Shown here in pieces: positions 1 through 11,905 of a DNA stretch of 64,000 nt (position 1 is the first letter of the stretch; each line of letters opens with the position of its first letter). Origin of the DNA: Pseudorasbora parva (taxonomy: Eukaryota > Chordata > Actinopteri > Cypriniformes > Gobionidae); the NCBI RefSeq assembly GCF_024679245.1, contig NC_090180.1, positions 14,972,007-15,036,006 on the forward strand, read 5' to 3'. Made by a program: the position numbers and the translations under genes. Below the pieces are notes generated by a model. That model saw only the letters and a list, made by a program, of their open reading frames with translations, made no database searches and was not told where the DNA came from.

Positions 1-658
1 GCACAGGGCCCAGGTCTCTAAGCCGCAGGTGACCACCGAGCACTGGATAAACACTAATAAATCTTCCTGCACAGTTCGGCAATCAGTCATCTATCAAAAC
101 TTAGCGACGGAGAGAGAGAAACAGAGAGAGAGGCAGAGAGGGGAGGGGTGTCCGTTAACAAGAAAGTATGGGAAAGTCACAAAGTGAGTGTGTGTGGGAG
201 TTTAAGTGTGTAATGTATTGTATTGTTAGAGATATGCTTTGACAGTAAACTTTTTTCAAGTATATACAGGCTTTAGATTTCTTACTGTGATTTTAAAAGT
301 ATTAATAATCTAGAAATCAGACCATTATGAATAATCACCACTGTACATTACCATGCTCAGAATGTCTAAATAATAGATGTGTCTGTTTATCGTTTAAAAT
401 GTAAAGTTATGATAAAACTTTGCACTAATTCTAGGTCTCTAATCAATTAAGTAATATTGTAATGTGGACCAGGTTAATGGCTTTATATAAATTGTCAGAA
501 TTCCTTGAGTCCATGCTGTCATTCAAAGAAATGGAGGACATGTTGAAACATTAAACTTTAGGACCCCACCTAAAATGTGGTAACATCTTAATGAATTTGT
601 GACTACATTAACACCAACAAAAGTATTTTAGTAAGGGCCAGATCAGACGCAGAGTTCC
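1..658. other. Non-coding DNA with a GA-rich tract
   Basis: No gene is supported here. A purine-rich GA microsatellite-like tract lies at about 109-150. The rest is AT-rich sequence without long open frames or recognisable repeat ends. Confidence 0.6.
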
Positions 659-760
659 TTAAAGGGACAGTTCACCCAATAATGCAAGTTCTGTCATTAT
701 TTACCCACCCTCATTTTGTTTCAAACCTGTATGACTTTTTTTTCCTTCCGTGGAACATAA
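659..760. repeat. Degenerate TTAA-type DNA transposon end
   Basis: TTAA at 659-662 is followed by AGGGACAGTTCACCC and a tract ending in a CTGTATGAC-like motif. This is the usual look of a family of short cyprinid DNA elements whose ends read AGGGTTAGTTCACCC. The other end is not visible, so this is a fragment. A fuller copy of the same kind is at 51727-52105. Confidence 0.5.
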
Positions 761-1307
761 AATATATTTTGTAAAATGGTTCAGTTGTTGAATTTAGAAT
801 TGTATACTAGCATACAACTCTTACTATTCCTGGCTTAGAAAGATATGGTAAAAGTAGTATGTGGTTCCAAATTCAGCAAGTGTTTTTCAGCAAGTGATGT
901 TCTGTGATGTTTATTTAGCTCGTTTTGTTTGCGAGAGCCGTGAGCAGCTTCAGCCTGCCCCAGCTCATCAAAAAAAGCCTTTTACTGTGGTGGTAATAGT
1001 AGGCTAAATTAACTAACATTGTGATGCTTGAAGTGTTATATCTATGGATTTTATTATAGGCAAGACAGGTCAAGAGTTGATTCTAGAGGCTAAATTGATT
1101 AAACATGTGGTTAACGCACTGTTGGTTGCTGGCCGTCACTTAAAAAAATTAAAACTTGAATTGAACAAACAAAAAATTGCTCTAAACATTTTTCTAAATT
1201 AACTTAATAATGAAATGAAACGAAATATAACTACTTTGACATTAAAAACAAAACTGAACTATTTTAATGGCTCAACAATGTAAAAAAACACACAAAAATA
1301 CGGGCTC

Positions 1308-1915
1308 TAGTCAGACTCGGGCCGTGAACTTTGATAAGCTGTCGGACATGGGCCGGGCTAGCCGCCTAAATATGAGGCTCGTGCAGGGCTCTAATCCCAC
1401 CCCCCTCTCAGAAAATACATAAATCTGACATTACTGAGCTATGCGTCAAAAAGTAGCTTATTAAAATGGTTCAATGGCATTGCAATGTGGGATATCGCCA
1501 ATCGGGCATTTTGTCCCGCGACAGAAAAGGAGTTAAAAGGGCTATACGGTGCCGTTGGTGGCCTAAAACAGAAGGTTAGTCTACTTATTTTTTTAGCTTT
1601 CCTCGCGCTGTGTATAATAATATTGAATCGACCGTCCCTGGGCTGAGGCGGTTTAATTCTCACCTCTATGACTCGACCTGCGGAGCTGACTCTGCTGCAC
1701 TGATGCTGGAACGCAGAGGATCCTCCTTATCAATGGATTTCATAGTAAATTGTGTCTAGTAGGCTACTATATAAATTACAAAGGTTTAATTGGCACCTTA
1801 TTTCAAACGACCCGACCGACTGCGACCCGAATATCATAAAAAATATTTTTGGATGACTCGTCTGCGGGTGATGACCGCAGGTACTCGCTCATTTTGGATC
1901 AACCCGCGCATCACT
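1308..1915. repeat. hAT-like repeat fragments
   Basis: GC-rich islands at about 1308-1394 (ending GCAGGGCTCTA) and 1805-1915 (repeated CGACCCGA and GACCGCAGG-like words) stand out from AT-rich surroundings. They resemble ends of short non-autonomous hAT elements of cyprinids. No target duplication was found. The open frame on the minus strand at 1439-1663 has no recognisable domain and is treated as chance. Confidence 0.35.
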
Positions 1916-1957
1916 GATTAATGTGGGTAATCAAAACAACAAAAACAAAAAACAACC

Positions 1958-2179
1958 TACACTGTAAAAAATTTATGTTCAATAAGTTATGACAACATAT
2001 GTTTTTACATTGTTTTAACTCATCAAAATAAGTTGAGCAATGTTAAACTTGTTTTTATTAGTTATACAAGATGTAACTCATTTTTTAAAGTAAGTTTAAC
2101 ATAATTTAAGTTGAAATAACTTAAACATCCAAGTCGATTCTACTGCAAAAGTTCAAAATTTGCCTTTTTTTACAGTGTA
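1958..2179. mobile_element. MITE with TACACTGTAAAAAA inverted ends
   Basis: The left end TACACTGTAAAAAA is mirrored by TTTTTTTACAGTGTA at the right, giving 222 bp of AT-rich non-coding DNA between the ends. This is a miniature inverted-repeat element. The superfamily is not settled because no clear target duplication is seen. The palindrome at 58099-58321 ends in similar TACTGTA/TACAGTGTA words. Confidence 0.6.
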
Positions 2180-2519
2180 GACTAAAGTCTACAAAATTGG
2201 TACGTTTCCCAGCGCCGCAATAGACATTATTTTTAATGGAAGGCTAGGCCTGTTATCCAGATAGGCCTATTAATTAAAATTAGAAGAACGAAATGTTTGA
2301 TTTTGCATGGAGTTTTTTTTTTTCTCTCGTTATTTTGTCTTTGAATTTCGTTAGATTTCATTAATTTTCATTTAGTTTTTTTTTAGAAATATGAACTGAA
2401 TTTAGAAACAAAATAAACAAAATAAATTTTAACAAAATAAAAAACGGCGTTGGAGTGAGTGCATGCAAAATAATCCGTTCTCTGAATCAACGCCCTTGAA
2501 AATCGCCCAAATCATTGAC

Positions 2520-4041
2520 AAAGTTGTTTTCAATCAACAAATACTTAAACTCAAACGGATTCTTGTGACAATTTTCAATCTGGTTTTCGACCGCATCACA
2601 GCACAGAGACAGCGCTCATAAAGATTATAAATGATATTCGCTTAAAAACTGATACAGGCAAAACATCAATTCTGATTCTACTCGACCTCAGTGCTGCATT
2701 CGATACTGTTGACCACAACATACTTCTTAACAGGCTGGAAAACTGGGTCGGGCTTTCTGGGATGGTCCTCAAATGATTCAGATCATACTTAGAAGGGAGA
2801 GGTTATTATGTGAGTATAGGTGACCATAAGTCTGAGTGGACGTCCATGACATGTGGAGTCCCACAAGGGTCAATTCTAGCACCACTCCTGTTTAACCTGT
2901 ATATGCTGCCACCGAGCCAAATAATGAAAAAGAACAATATTGCTTACCACAGCTATGCTGACGACACCCAGCTCTACTTAGCACTATCACCTAATGACTA
3001 CAGCCCCATTGACTCCCTGTGCAAATGCATTGATGAAGTTAACAACTGGATGTGCCAAAACTATCTTCAGTTAAACAAAGACCAAACTGAAATCACTACA
3101 TTTGGAAACAAAGATGAAATTCTCAAGGTGAACGCGTATCTTGAGGCTAAAGGCCTGATAACAAAAAATCAAGTCAGGAATCTTGGTGTGATTTTGGAGT
3201 CAGACCTGAGTTTCAGTAGTCATATCAAAGCAATAACTAAATCAGCATACTATCATCTGAAAAATATTGCAAGAATAAGATGCTTTGTTTCCAGGCAAGA
3301 CTTAGAGAAACTTGTTCATGCTTTCATCACCAGTAGGGTGGACTATTGTAATGGCCTTCTCACCGGCCTTCCCAAAAAGACCATTAGACAGCTGCAGCTC
3401 ATACAGAACGCTGCTGCCAGGATTTTGAGCAGAACCAGAAAATATGACCATATCACACCAGTCCTCAGGTCTTTACACTGGCTTCCAGTTACATCTAGGA
3501 TCGATTTTAAAGTACTATTACTTGTTTATAAATCTTTCAATGAGCTAGGACCTCAATATATTGCAGATATGCTGATTAAATACAAACCCAACAGATCACT
3601 CAGATCAGCAGGATCAAATCAGTTAGAAATACCAAGAGTTCACTCAAAGCAAGGAGAGTCTGCCTTTAGCTATTATGCCAGCCGTAGTTGGAACCAACCT
3701 CCTGAACAGATCAGATGTGCTCCAACAGTAGCCACATTCAAATCCAGACTCAAAACACATCTGTTCAGCTGTGCATTTACTGAATGAGCACTGTGCCACT
3801 ATACGTCCGACTGATTGCACCTTATCTATGCATCATTTTTTAAATTCTTTTTATAACTGTTTTAGTTTACCTGTTCTTTTCTTCGGTTATCATCAATTTA
3901 TTATTTTTTAATTCTCTTTACATTCTATTCTTTTTCTTATGCATTTTTTATCCCTATTTTAATTCCTTTCTATGTAAAGCACTTTGAATTGCCATTGTGT
4001 ATGAAATGTGCTATATAAAAAAACTTGCCTTGCCTTGCCTT
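2520..4041 (+). mobile_element. 5'-truncated L2-like LINE retrotransposon
   Basis: The element starts inside the reverse-transcriptase domain (frame open from about 2570) and runs through the palm and thumb to a stop at 3785-3787. An AT-rich 3' UTR follows, ending in a tail of CTTGC/CTTGCC repeats at 4024-4041. Short pentamer-like tails and the C-terminal KSRLKTHLF motif are typical of the L2/CR1 branch of fish LINEs. The 5' part (endonuclease and first ORF) is missing, as usual after incomplete reverse transcription. Confidence 0.85.
2570..3787 (+). pseudogene. LINE reverse transcriptase, C-terminal half, one in-frame stop
   Basis: The reading frame is constant from about 2570 to 3787 and is interrupted by a single TGA at 2774-2776. 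Seen in order: a [16 protein letters not shown] fingers motif, [13 protein letters not shown] (first catalytic Asp region, about 2675), CGVPQGSILAPLLFNLYM (about 2855), the catalytic box YADDTQLY (about 2953), then thumb and C-terminal motifs YCNGLLTGLP, LHWLPV and FKSRLKTHLF. Known role of the family: it copies element RNA at a nicked chromosomal target. Upstream coding is absent, so this copy cannot move itself. The long intact frame suggests fairly recent insertion. Confidence 0.85.
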
Positions 4042-4379
4042 GTGAGTGTAGGCTACACAAATAAAAGTAGACAGTTTATAGTTTATAATTATGTCTTGCA
4101 CATATCTGGCTAAAAATGTCTATAGTAGGCCTACTGTGAGTTATATCCGCTGCCATAGGCTATGATCAGAATGACTTCGTCGGCCATGGGTTAAAGAAAA
4201 CCTAGTTTATTTAATTAGGGTTCGTTTAAATATTAGCCTATAATAAATTATTTAATTTGTTGATGTGTTATTCCCGGTCTGTTCCGTTCTCGCACTCAAT
4301 TTAGGCACGCTGCATTCTGATTGGTTCGGGTAGTACTGGGAGGTTGGGGCCAGGAGAGGAAAAAATCGTGCTATGAAGC

Positions 4380-4530
4380 GATTTAGAAATCGCACATGCT
4401 CAAATCGCAATTTTATTACGATTCCGATTAATCGCACAGCCCTAGTTTGGAACTAGTCTTGTTCACGATACTGGAGTTTCAATACGATACCTGCAAAAGT
4501 ATCAATATTCGATACCATTTTCGATACTAC
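4380..4530. repeat. hAT MITE end and adjacent GATAC-rich fragment
   Basis: The tract around 4400-4445 repeats AATCG-like words and ends CGCACAGCCCTAG, the usual end of a cyprinid non-autonomous hAT. The next 80 bases repeat GATAC words and look like a second fragment of similar type. No matching left end or target duplication is visible. Confidence 0.45.
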
Positions 4531-4616
4531 GCGGGAAAGCACTGCATATAGTCAAATAGATATTTTTTATATTATTTATTTTTTGTCCATCTTTTGTTAA
4601 TTGCATTAACAAGAAA

Positions 4617-4660
4617 TGTAACAGGTGTTCCTAATAATCCTTTAGGTCAGTGTATTGTGA
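4617..4660. repeat. Solo Tc1/mariner terminal repeat
   Basis: ACAGGTGTTCCTAATAATCC followed by TTTAGGTCAGTGTA matches the terminal-repeat style of fish Tc1-like elements. No transposase sequence adjoins it, so it is an isolated end. Confidence 0.55.
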
Positions 4661-5906
4661 GCAAGTTGCAACATACCAACCTTACATTCAGACATTCTCT
4701 AAAAGAACCACAACCAATCTTGACTTCTCATTAATGTTCTAATTAATTTCAGCTAAAAATAAACTGAATGTTAATTCTAGGAAACAAAATCTTCCAGAAA
4801 CTTTCATCTCCACAGCCCAGTCCAGTATATCATATAATCAAGAGGACATTAAAAGTATTCTGAAGCTTAGTTTGTCTTTCCAGCCTCTCCACCCTCAGTC
4901 CTGGCAGTAAGCTTACAAGACCCTGATGCCATCCATTTGTCTAATGATGAATGTGGCAATCTTCTAGCCCCTTGCCCTGTCCAACACATTTGTTATGACC
5001 TGACATGCCGGCTGCTTTCCGCTCCATTCTTGCCAGTGGGGACTGCTAGCTAAGTAGGATGAGAACTCAATAGCAGACTTTGTTGAAGAGAGGCTGCCAA
5101 TTATTCTTGTTTTTGTTGTGTCAATGATACAAAGTTATTCTGTTGTGAACTGTCGCCTGAGCCATTCTGCTATAATCTACATGCTCTCTACTGCAGTTTG
5201 TGTTGAAGAAGCCAGAAAACCCAGGTCGATCAATGCTCGGGGAGAGAGAAAAGTTTCTCAGGAGCCATAAATGTGATTTGATACTAATCGTTCCTCAAGC
5301 TTACATAGACAGCTTGAGAAAGAACTGTTTAGAGCTGTCTTTGGCTGATGGTCCAGTCAGAAGATCAAATCTCTCATTCCTCAGCTAGATAAAGGTTACA
5401 CTGCGTATATTAGCTTGAGGAGGCTATTTAGTCGTGGCACCCTCACCGTTATTCCAATGCTCAAGCATGAATCACGCACTGTTGCGACAGTGAAATTTGT
5501 CACCTTTTCCAGCAGATCAATGATAATTACCTCCCTGACACGAGTTCAGTTATTACTTTACAGGATCAAGGACAGAGGGGAGGGAGGGCTGGGGGCGATA
5601 GGCAGAGTCTGATCAATACTCTCTGAAATATGGCTGCTACAGACCTCAGCAGCTCAACAAACCATTACAGCCACTGTTCTCCACAGCTTAGTGACTGGAT
5701 CTGTTCTGAGTCCAGCTGTCTTTTCTTACTGCTGCTCTGAGAATCAGATAAACAATGGAAGAGGAAAATTATGCCTTTTCTGGTACATATAAAATTTCAT
5801 TTAACTTATTGACAGGTCATACTGTCAGGTGTCAGAAAGCAAAGATCCACTGTGAACATTCTTTTTTTTTAAATTAATAATAAATAAGGTGATTTAAAAT
5901 TAGAGT
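4661..5906. other. Non-coding DNA, no gene seen
   Basis: Short open frames at 5200-5388 and 5415-5612 lack domains, homology or splice context and are not called. No repeat end was recognised, so this may be unique intergenic sequence. Confidence 0.5.
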
Positions 5907-6199
5907 CCTATTGCACAAAATTAAGATAACAGATTAAGCCAGGATATCTTGGAGATCTTTAGCCTGGATGCCAGCCGAACTTAGCCCCGCCCACAACCTT
6001 TTTAGGTTGGGAAGTTTGGTCTGGACTTGATCCATAGGGGAGTGACTATGCTCGAACAGAAGTTCACACGCAGACTTCATCAAAGGCGCTTGGATTATAT
6101 TTGCTCAAATCCTAAACGGAGAGCTTGTTTGTATATGCATTCACCTTCACTATTTCTCTCTGAAATGATGATCATGTTGGTAAATACTCTGTGTTTTCT

Positions 6200-6953
6200 T
6201 CATTCCGCTCCCGCCCGCGCCCGACAAATTTCTGACCATTACCGCCCGCTCCCGCAACGTATGTGTTACACTTTCGCCCGCTCCCGCAATATGTATGTCC
6301 ACTCCCGCCCGCACCCGCAAAACTCTGAGAATTTATTCCCGCACAATAATAGAGATGCATTGATTTTGTCTTCTCCCGTCCCGCAGGGGAAAAAAACATG
6401 TAGAACTATTTGTATTGATATTATTAAAGAGATTCATGGGGTTGTTTGTTTCGTTTCCCTGGCCTGCATGTAAAAAAAAAAAGACAAAGCACACAATAAC
6501 TTACATTCAAATATAATTTCGTTTTTATCAAAAACTTTAAAATAGACTGTTTTGCAACAAAAAATAAAATATATACATAATATGATAAACTAGGCTACAT
6601 GAAAACTTTGACCGGGGAGAACAGAGCAGGGGGGTCGCCTCAACCCAGACGTGCCGTATTTTTGCCCATTTGTCACAATGAACAAAGTCCAGCTCCTTTC
6701 CATCTTTATCACAAACAATTGAGAAACTTCTCCAAATGTCAGACTTTCCTTGCTTAGCTTTTGTGCTGTAAATACCTCGTTTGAGGTTCTTTTCTACATC
6801 ATCTATTGACATCTCCATCATGGAGCTAGGCAACCTCCCTATCCCGCGGTGTTTTTTTTAGCCGCCCATTCCCGCCCGCAGCAAAATTCAAACCGCCCGC
6901 TCCCGCGAGATTTGCATTGGGTCCGGCGGGACTCAATCCCAATGCAGCCCTCT
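6200..6953. mobile_element. Nested hAT relic with CCCGCC-rich subterminal repeats
   Basis: Blocks of CCCGCCCGCTCCCGC-like sequence at 6205-6330, 6365-6390 and 6865-6905, plus the end GCAGCCCTCTA at about 6943-6953, are typical of one cyprinid hAT family. Between them is the minus-strand BED-finger relic listed separately. The left end is not sharp. Confidence 0.5.
6600..6833 (-). pseudogene. hAT transposase N-terminus, BED zinc finger, broken
   Basis: The minus frame starts ATG at 6833 and encodes KSDIWRSFSIVCDKDGKE followed by FVHCDKW. This is the aromatic lead-in and first zinc-ligand region of a BED finger (expected pattern W..F......V.C..C). The second cysteine of the CxxC pair is Trp here (TGG instead of TGC or TGT), so zinc binding is lost. 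Downstream coding decays within about 25 residues and the catalytic DDE and dimerisation regions are absent. In the family this domain binds transposon ends. The copy is dead. Confidence 0.6.
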
Positions 6954-7636
6954 ACTCTGTGTATCCTTAAATTCTTCTCTTTTTTTTACAACACCGACAA
7001 CAAGATCGTTCATTCCAGCGAGTGTGCATACGGGGTTGCCAAATTTTTTCAATAAAACCCGCCAACTACTAGCCCTAAACAATAGCTTCTCTGGGGGGGG
7101 TTCTCCCCACCAAAAAATGGCGTTTGGTGGTAAAATGTGTATTATTTTGGCAAGGTTGTCTGCTAAAATTCGCATTCATGGGTCTATATATCACATAATA
7201 GTCGCTTCAACAAGCGGACATGGAAAATAACCCGTGGGAAAAAAACGCGGACTTGGCAACACAGTGCAGTTGAGTTCTGTTGACATTTGACAACTAACGT
7301 AATGTGTCGCTTCGTTGCTCTGATTGGTTGTAGGTCTATCCAATTGATATCTTTCCTGGTTTGGATGAAACACGCTCCATAATCACAGCCCAATGGAGCA
7401 GTATCAGACTCATATTCTGACTAGAATTGAGTATGACCACAGGCTAGGATATCTTGTCATCTGTATGCAAAATTTAGTACGCCGATGTCATGTAAACGTA
7501 CCCTGAAGGCACACTCACACCAAGAACAATAACGATAACAAAAGATAACTGTATATTAGCGGATAAATTAAGCCAGGATCACCAAGATATCCTGGCTTAA
7601 TCCCTTATCCTAGTTTTGTGCAATAGGCCCCTGAGA

Positions 7637-8480
7637 CCTGTTGCATGAAGCTAGCTGAATAAACTCTTGAGTTTCAGGGTAGGTTTAGATTGACAAATCC
7701 AGATAAATCCAACATGGTTTAGATCAAGTTCAACCGTTTCTCAAAACTCTGTATAAAGTTTCTCTATCAAGTCAGGTTTAATCCAGAGTTAGCCATCAAC
7801 TCTGAAGCACGTGCAACTGGAAGTGTGACACGTGGGGCAAACAGCCAATCACAGTATCCGTTTGATTCACTTCTCTTCTGAAGATTGAGAGATTGTTTTT
7901 AAAATTATCATGAAATTAAATGCATTTACAAGGCAGGAATAAACAGTGCTGCAGTAGCAAAAAGTTTGAGAAGGCAGCTAAAAGAATATCTGACTATATC
8001 AATGCATGATGTGAATCAAAGAAATATGCCTAATAATTATAGGTTCACAAAGAGCTCAAATTGAAACACATTGTTTAAAAGACTTATGAATACATGTATT
8101 ATATTTATATTACTATTTGGCTACTTGTCAATTAATATAATATTTATATGAACATATATGAATTCAAAGTGATTATAATTCATATAATACATAATTAGCA
8201 CCAAAAGATGCAAAAAAAAAAATCAAAAGTTTTTTCCATTATAAACTGCTTTTAATTTGGAACGAGAGATACAGGGGGTGTGGCTTTATTGCATCTTTAC
8301 TTGCAGCTGATTGGTCCAGTTTGGGTTTGCGATCTCTAACCCAGAATAAAACCTGCTCCAGAGCAGGTTAGCCGTGTAGTGTAAGTTACCATGGTGATGA
8401 ACACGGATGAAAAACAATCCACCTTCTTGAGCCCAAAAAAACTCAAACTAATCTCGAACTTACCTGGGTAACAACTGTTT
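7637..8480. mobile_element. DNA transposon with CCTGTTGCATGAAGC end, right end lost
   Basis: CCTGTTGCATGAAGCTAGCTG begins directly after the preceding element. The interior matches a second copy at 37590-38308 over long stretches, for example AACCCAGAATAAAACCTG and AGAGCAGGTTAGC. That copy ends GCTTCATGCAACAGGC, which is missing here, so this copy is truncated near 8480. No coding capacity. Confidence 0.7.
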
Positions 8481-8534
8481 CCAGTCTGCAGTGATAAGTA
8501 TCTATAAAGTGGATCAAGGAAGTAACAGTGATGA

Positions 8535-9310
8535 ACCAAGGTAGCCAAGGCTCATTAATGCACGTGGGGAGCAAAGGTTGGCCCATGTGGTCCAATTAAA
8601 CAGACAAGATACTGTAGCTCAAATTGTTTAAGAATTTAATGCTGGTTCTGATAAAGGTGTCCGAATACACAGGGCATCGCAGTTTGTTGCGTATGGCCTG
8701 GTCTGATGAATCACGTTTTCTTCTACATCACATGGATGGCCGGGTGCATGTGTGTCACTTACCTGGGAAACACATGGCACCAGGATGCACTATGGGAAGA
8801 AGGCAAGCCTGCAGAGGTTGTGTGATGCTTTGGGCAATGTTCTGCTGGAAAACCTTAGGTCCTGCCATCCGTGTGGATGTTACTTTGACACGTTACAACT
8901 ACCTAAGCATTGTAGCAGACCATATATTCCCTTTCATGGAAACGGTATTCTCTGGTGGCTGTGGGTTCTTTCAGCAGGATAATGCACCTGCCACAAAGAA
9001 AAAATGGTTCAGAAATGGTTTGAGGAGCACAACAAGAAGTTTGAGGAGTTGACTTGGCCTCCAAATTTTCCAGTTGTCAAGCCAATCGAGTATATGTGGG
9101 ATGTGCTGAACAAACAAGTCCGATCCATGGAGGCCCCACCTCGTAACCTACAGGACTTGTAACCTAAGGATCTGCTGCTAACATCTTGGTGCCAGATACC
9201 GCAGCAGACTTTCAGGGTTCTAGTGGAGTCCATGCCTTGATGGTTCAGGGCTGTTTGGCAGCAAAAGGGGAACCAACACAATATCAGTTATGTCATGCCT
9301 GATCGGTGTA
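8535..9310 (+). mobile_element. Tc1-like element, degenerate, 5' end lost
   Basis: Transposase-like coding sequence (see next entry) runs into the terminal motif TGCCTGATCGGTGTA at 9296-9310, a Tc1 family terminal repeat. The matching left terminal repeat is absent. The element abuts older repeats on the left. Confidence 0.8.
8624..9240 (+). pseudogene. Tc1-like DDE transposase relic
   Basis: Motifs in order: WSDESRFLLH (first catalytic Asp, about 8701), VMLWAMFCW, FFQQDNAPAT (second Asp, about 8968; the usual His after Ala-Pro-Cys is gone). After a frameshift near 9010 comes a KPIEYMWDVL segment (catalytic Glu, about 9085). The N-terminal helix-turn-helix region is mostly deleted: a short N-terminal stretch at about 8590-8695 joins directly to the first catalytic motif. 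Known reaction of the family: cut-and-paste into TA. This copy is inactive through deletion, frameshift and stops. Confidence 0.8.
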
Positions 9311-9493
9311 TAGGCTACTAGAGGGGCAGAAGTTACACACTTTAACATATTTACCCAAAACCTTTATCTACTGACAATTAATGATTGTAGACTCTATTCA
9401 TGTAGCCTACAGCCATGGCCGAAAGTATTGGCAGTGACATAACATTTTCAAATCATATAATTAGCACATGGGAAAGTGTGAACATGTACAAAT

Positions 9494-11905
9494 TAGGGGT
9501 GTAAGAAAATATCGATACACGTGAATATCGCGATATGTTTGGCGATACTGTATCGATTCTCAAAAACACTGTATCAATATTTATTTATTTACATCCAAGA
9601 TTCGTGGCTTAGTGTTCGGTTTAAACCACAGAATGTATAACAACCGCTAGATGGCAGTGTTATCTCAGAAAGTATTACTGACGCGGAGCCGGAGAAGCGC
9701 AAGGTAAATGTGCGTGCATCGCTAGTGTTTGCATTAGCAAACCCAGCTCTCAAGACGATAGAATTATTCCGCTCCTGCAGTATACAGAGCTGAAGTGTGG
9801 ACTCATTTTGGCTTCATCTAAAAAGAAGCCACTAAGGAAATAGACAAGAATCATTTTGTTTGCAAAATAGGCCAAGTTAAAATCTAATACTCGGGAAACA
9901 CATTGAAACTAAGAGCTCACTTAACATCCTGACGTCACCCGCGCTACTGAGAAGCGTTTCAATAGAATGTACTGCAAGTTTTTCTCTCAGTAACAAAATA
10001 AACACACACCACCAAAACTGACAGCGGTGGCAGAAGAATGAAAGATCATTGCGATGTGGATATGGATGCACCAGCTCTGCAGTTCATTACTTGAAATAGC
10101 ACTTTATACAATAGACTTGCTTTATAGAAAATAGCTTAACTGTATTAAATATAAAACAGTCATTCAGTCATGAAATGGACTGCACTTTCTGTTGTTAAAT
10201 AGCCACTGCTATACTGTGAACCTTTAAAACATATACACATAAAGAATCCTGCGGTCACTTTACATTTTACTTTACTCAGATTGCACAAAATAGTGATTAG
10301 TGATATAAATTATACTGTATTAATTAAATAAAATACTTTATCTCGTGTTTTAGGCATATGGTTCTGTTCTTTATTCTTTTAAATTATAAAAAAAACACAC
10401 ACAAAAAAGCAATATCGCAATATATTGCCTCTCTTACAATATCGCAATATATTACAATATATCGTATCGTAACCCCTGTATCGTGATACGTATTGTATCG
10501 CCAGATTCTAGGCAATACACAAATCCGGCGAAACACGGAAGTAAAGCATCGCCGCCATTACTGCGTGCCTTGCTGCTAAGGACTTAGAGCAGTGCGTACA
10601 CGAAAATACTTCGCAAATGAGGTTAATAGCTTAACAATGACTGATTCTCCCCTCATGTCATGTTATAATAGCCAACCTTTTTTTCCCTTATAAATTATTT
10701 TTATTTTTGTTACGAATGCATACTATTATTATTTTTCCCCGTTTGTATTAAGGATATTAAGAGCTGCTCCCTCAGGCTATATCTTTTCTGTATCCTATTT
10801 CGAATTCGAAGAAGTTGACTTTATGCAGCGATATTTGTTTGTAAATCTTGATACTTTCAATAATAATAAAATTAGTTGATTAATATATAAATAAATAGCA
10901 GCGCGCGGCAGTAATGCACGGAGCGCTGTGATGAACGTAAAGAAAACCACTTAAAGACAGAGAATAATTAAAACATACGTGTCCATTACAAATGGACCTA
11001 GTCACAATTAACGTTAGACATATATGAAACGATCAGTTACAAAAAATATGGCCTTATTAAATCAGCACGTAAACTTGCGTGACCTACCGATGTGCTCATG
11101 CATATGTTCACAAGCTGCAATAAATAGCCACGACCAGTTGTAGCAATAGAATACATCTTCCTACAGGTATAAGATTATTTTATTAATCATCTGGCATGCG
11201 ATGAGCGTCAGAACCTAAACTACAGGGCATGAGTTCGGGATGGATTGGCCAGATACTGCATCCTACATCACAGATCAGCCGCTGCGTATGAATCACAGTG
11301 TCATGAGGTTTTCAGGCAGTGGACTCGTACCAAAATATGTCAGTAACAATAGAGAAAACTACAAAGTTACATTTGTGTAATTGTGACTTAAAGTCCCTTT
11401 GTAACAGGCACGTATGTTTTATTTATTTTCTGTTATCTTTTACAGAGCGTTGTGCTTTACTGCCGCGCGCTGCTCTAAGTGCTGCAAAAGTCCTCGTAAC
11501 TGTTTATTATTTCATGTTCTTAAAACGTGTTTGTGTAAAACAATTCCGTGATCACGGAAAGCAGGGCCCTAATATTAGCAACACAGCTCACAATGACAGT
11601 GTTCAGTTTTATTGCTGTCTTAATTACATTACATTTGGCAGACGCATTTATACATTAATACATCCTGTTATCAATAAATTACCTTTCTGTAAGTTTTGGC
11701 CAATGCCTGACATCATCTACCCAATGTTCCCTTTCACCAGACATTTTATTTAATGTGCAGGATCCGCTTTCATTGAAATGTCATTCAAGGACACCGGCAA
11801 GTGTCACACCATCACGCACTTCGCTTCCCAGGCACGCAGTAATGGCGGCAGGCAAGATGGCAGCGCCCATAAAGTTCGCGGCGGATTTGTGTATACACAG
11901 CCCTA
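9494..11905. mobile_element. hAT-like element with 8-bp target duplication, hosting a nested element
   Basis: GTACAAAT occurs exactly at 9486-9493 and 11906-11913. The ends are TAGGGGTGTAAG at the left and the reverse of TAGGGCTGTGTA at the right. An 8-bp duplication and TAGGG ends fit hAT. Near both ends there are many ATCGATA/TATCG words. The right end is split from the body by a nested element (10517-11892). No transposase is recognised. Confidence 0.8.
10517..11892. mobile_element. Nested TIR element inside the hAT
   Basis: The left end ACACAAATCCGGCG is mirrored by a right end in which GGATTTGTGT closes. A second inner block is also inverted (GCCGCCATTACTGCGTGCC at about 10551 against GGCACGCAGTAATGGCGGC at about 11831). 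Removing it restores the hAT right end GGCAATACACAGCCCTA. Target duplication is AT or a longer ATACACA; the sequence allows both. The open frame at 11319-11753 has no recognised domain. Confidence 0.65.

Larger units (their letters stand above)
5907..7627. mobile_element. DNA transposon with CCTATTGCACAAAA ends
   Basis: The left end (CCTATTGCACAAAATTAAG, then AAGCCAGGATATCTTGG) is mirrored at 7570-7627 by CCAAGATATCCTGGCTT and TTTTGTGCAATAGG. The imperfect TIRs are about 50 bp. The interior carries a separate hAT relic and several blocks rich in CCCGCCCGC, so it is probably a composite of nested insertions. The TIR style resembles PIF/Harbinger-like cyprinid elements, but that class assignment is inference. 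Confidence 0.7.

Noticed and set aside
6027..6473. 148-codon frame rich in Arg and Pro
   Set aside because: Produced by the CCCGCC-rich subterminal repeats of a hAT relic.
11319..11753. 144-codon frame
   Set aside because: Lies within the nested TIR element (10517-11892), has no transposase motif and is low-complexity in composition.
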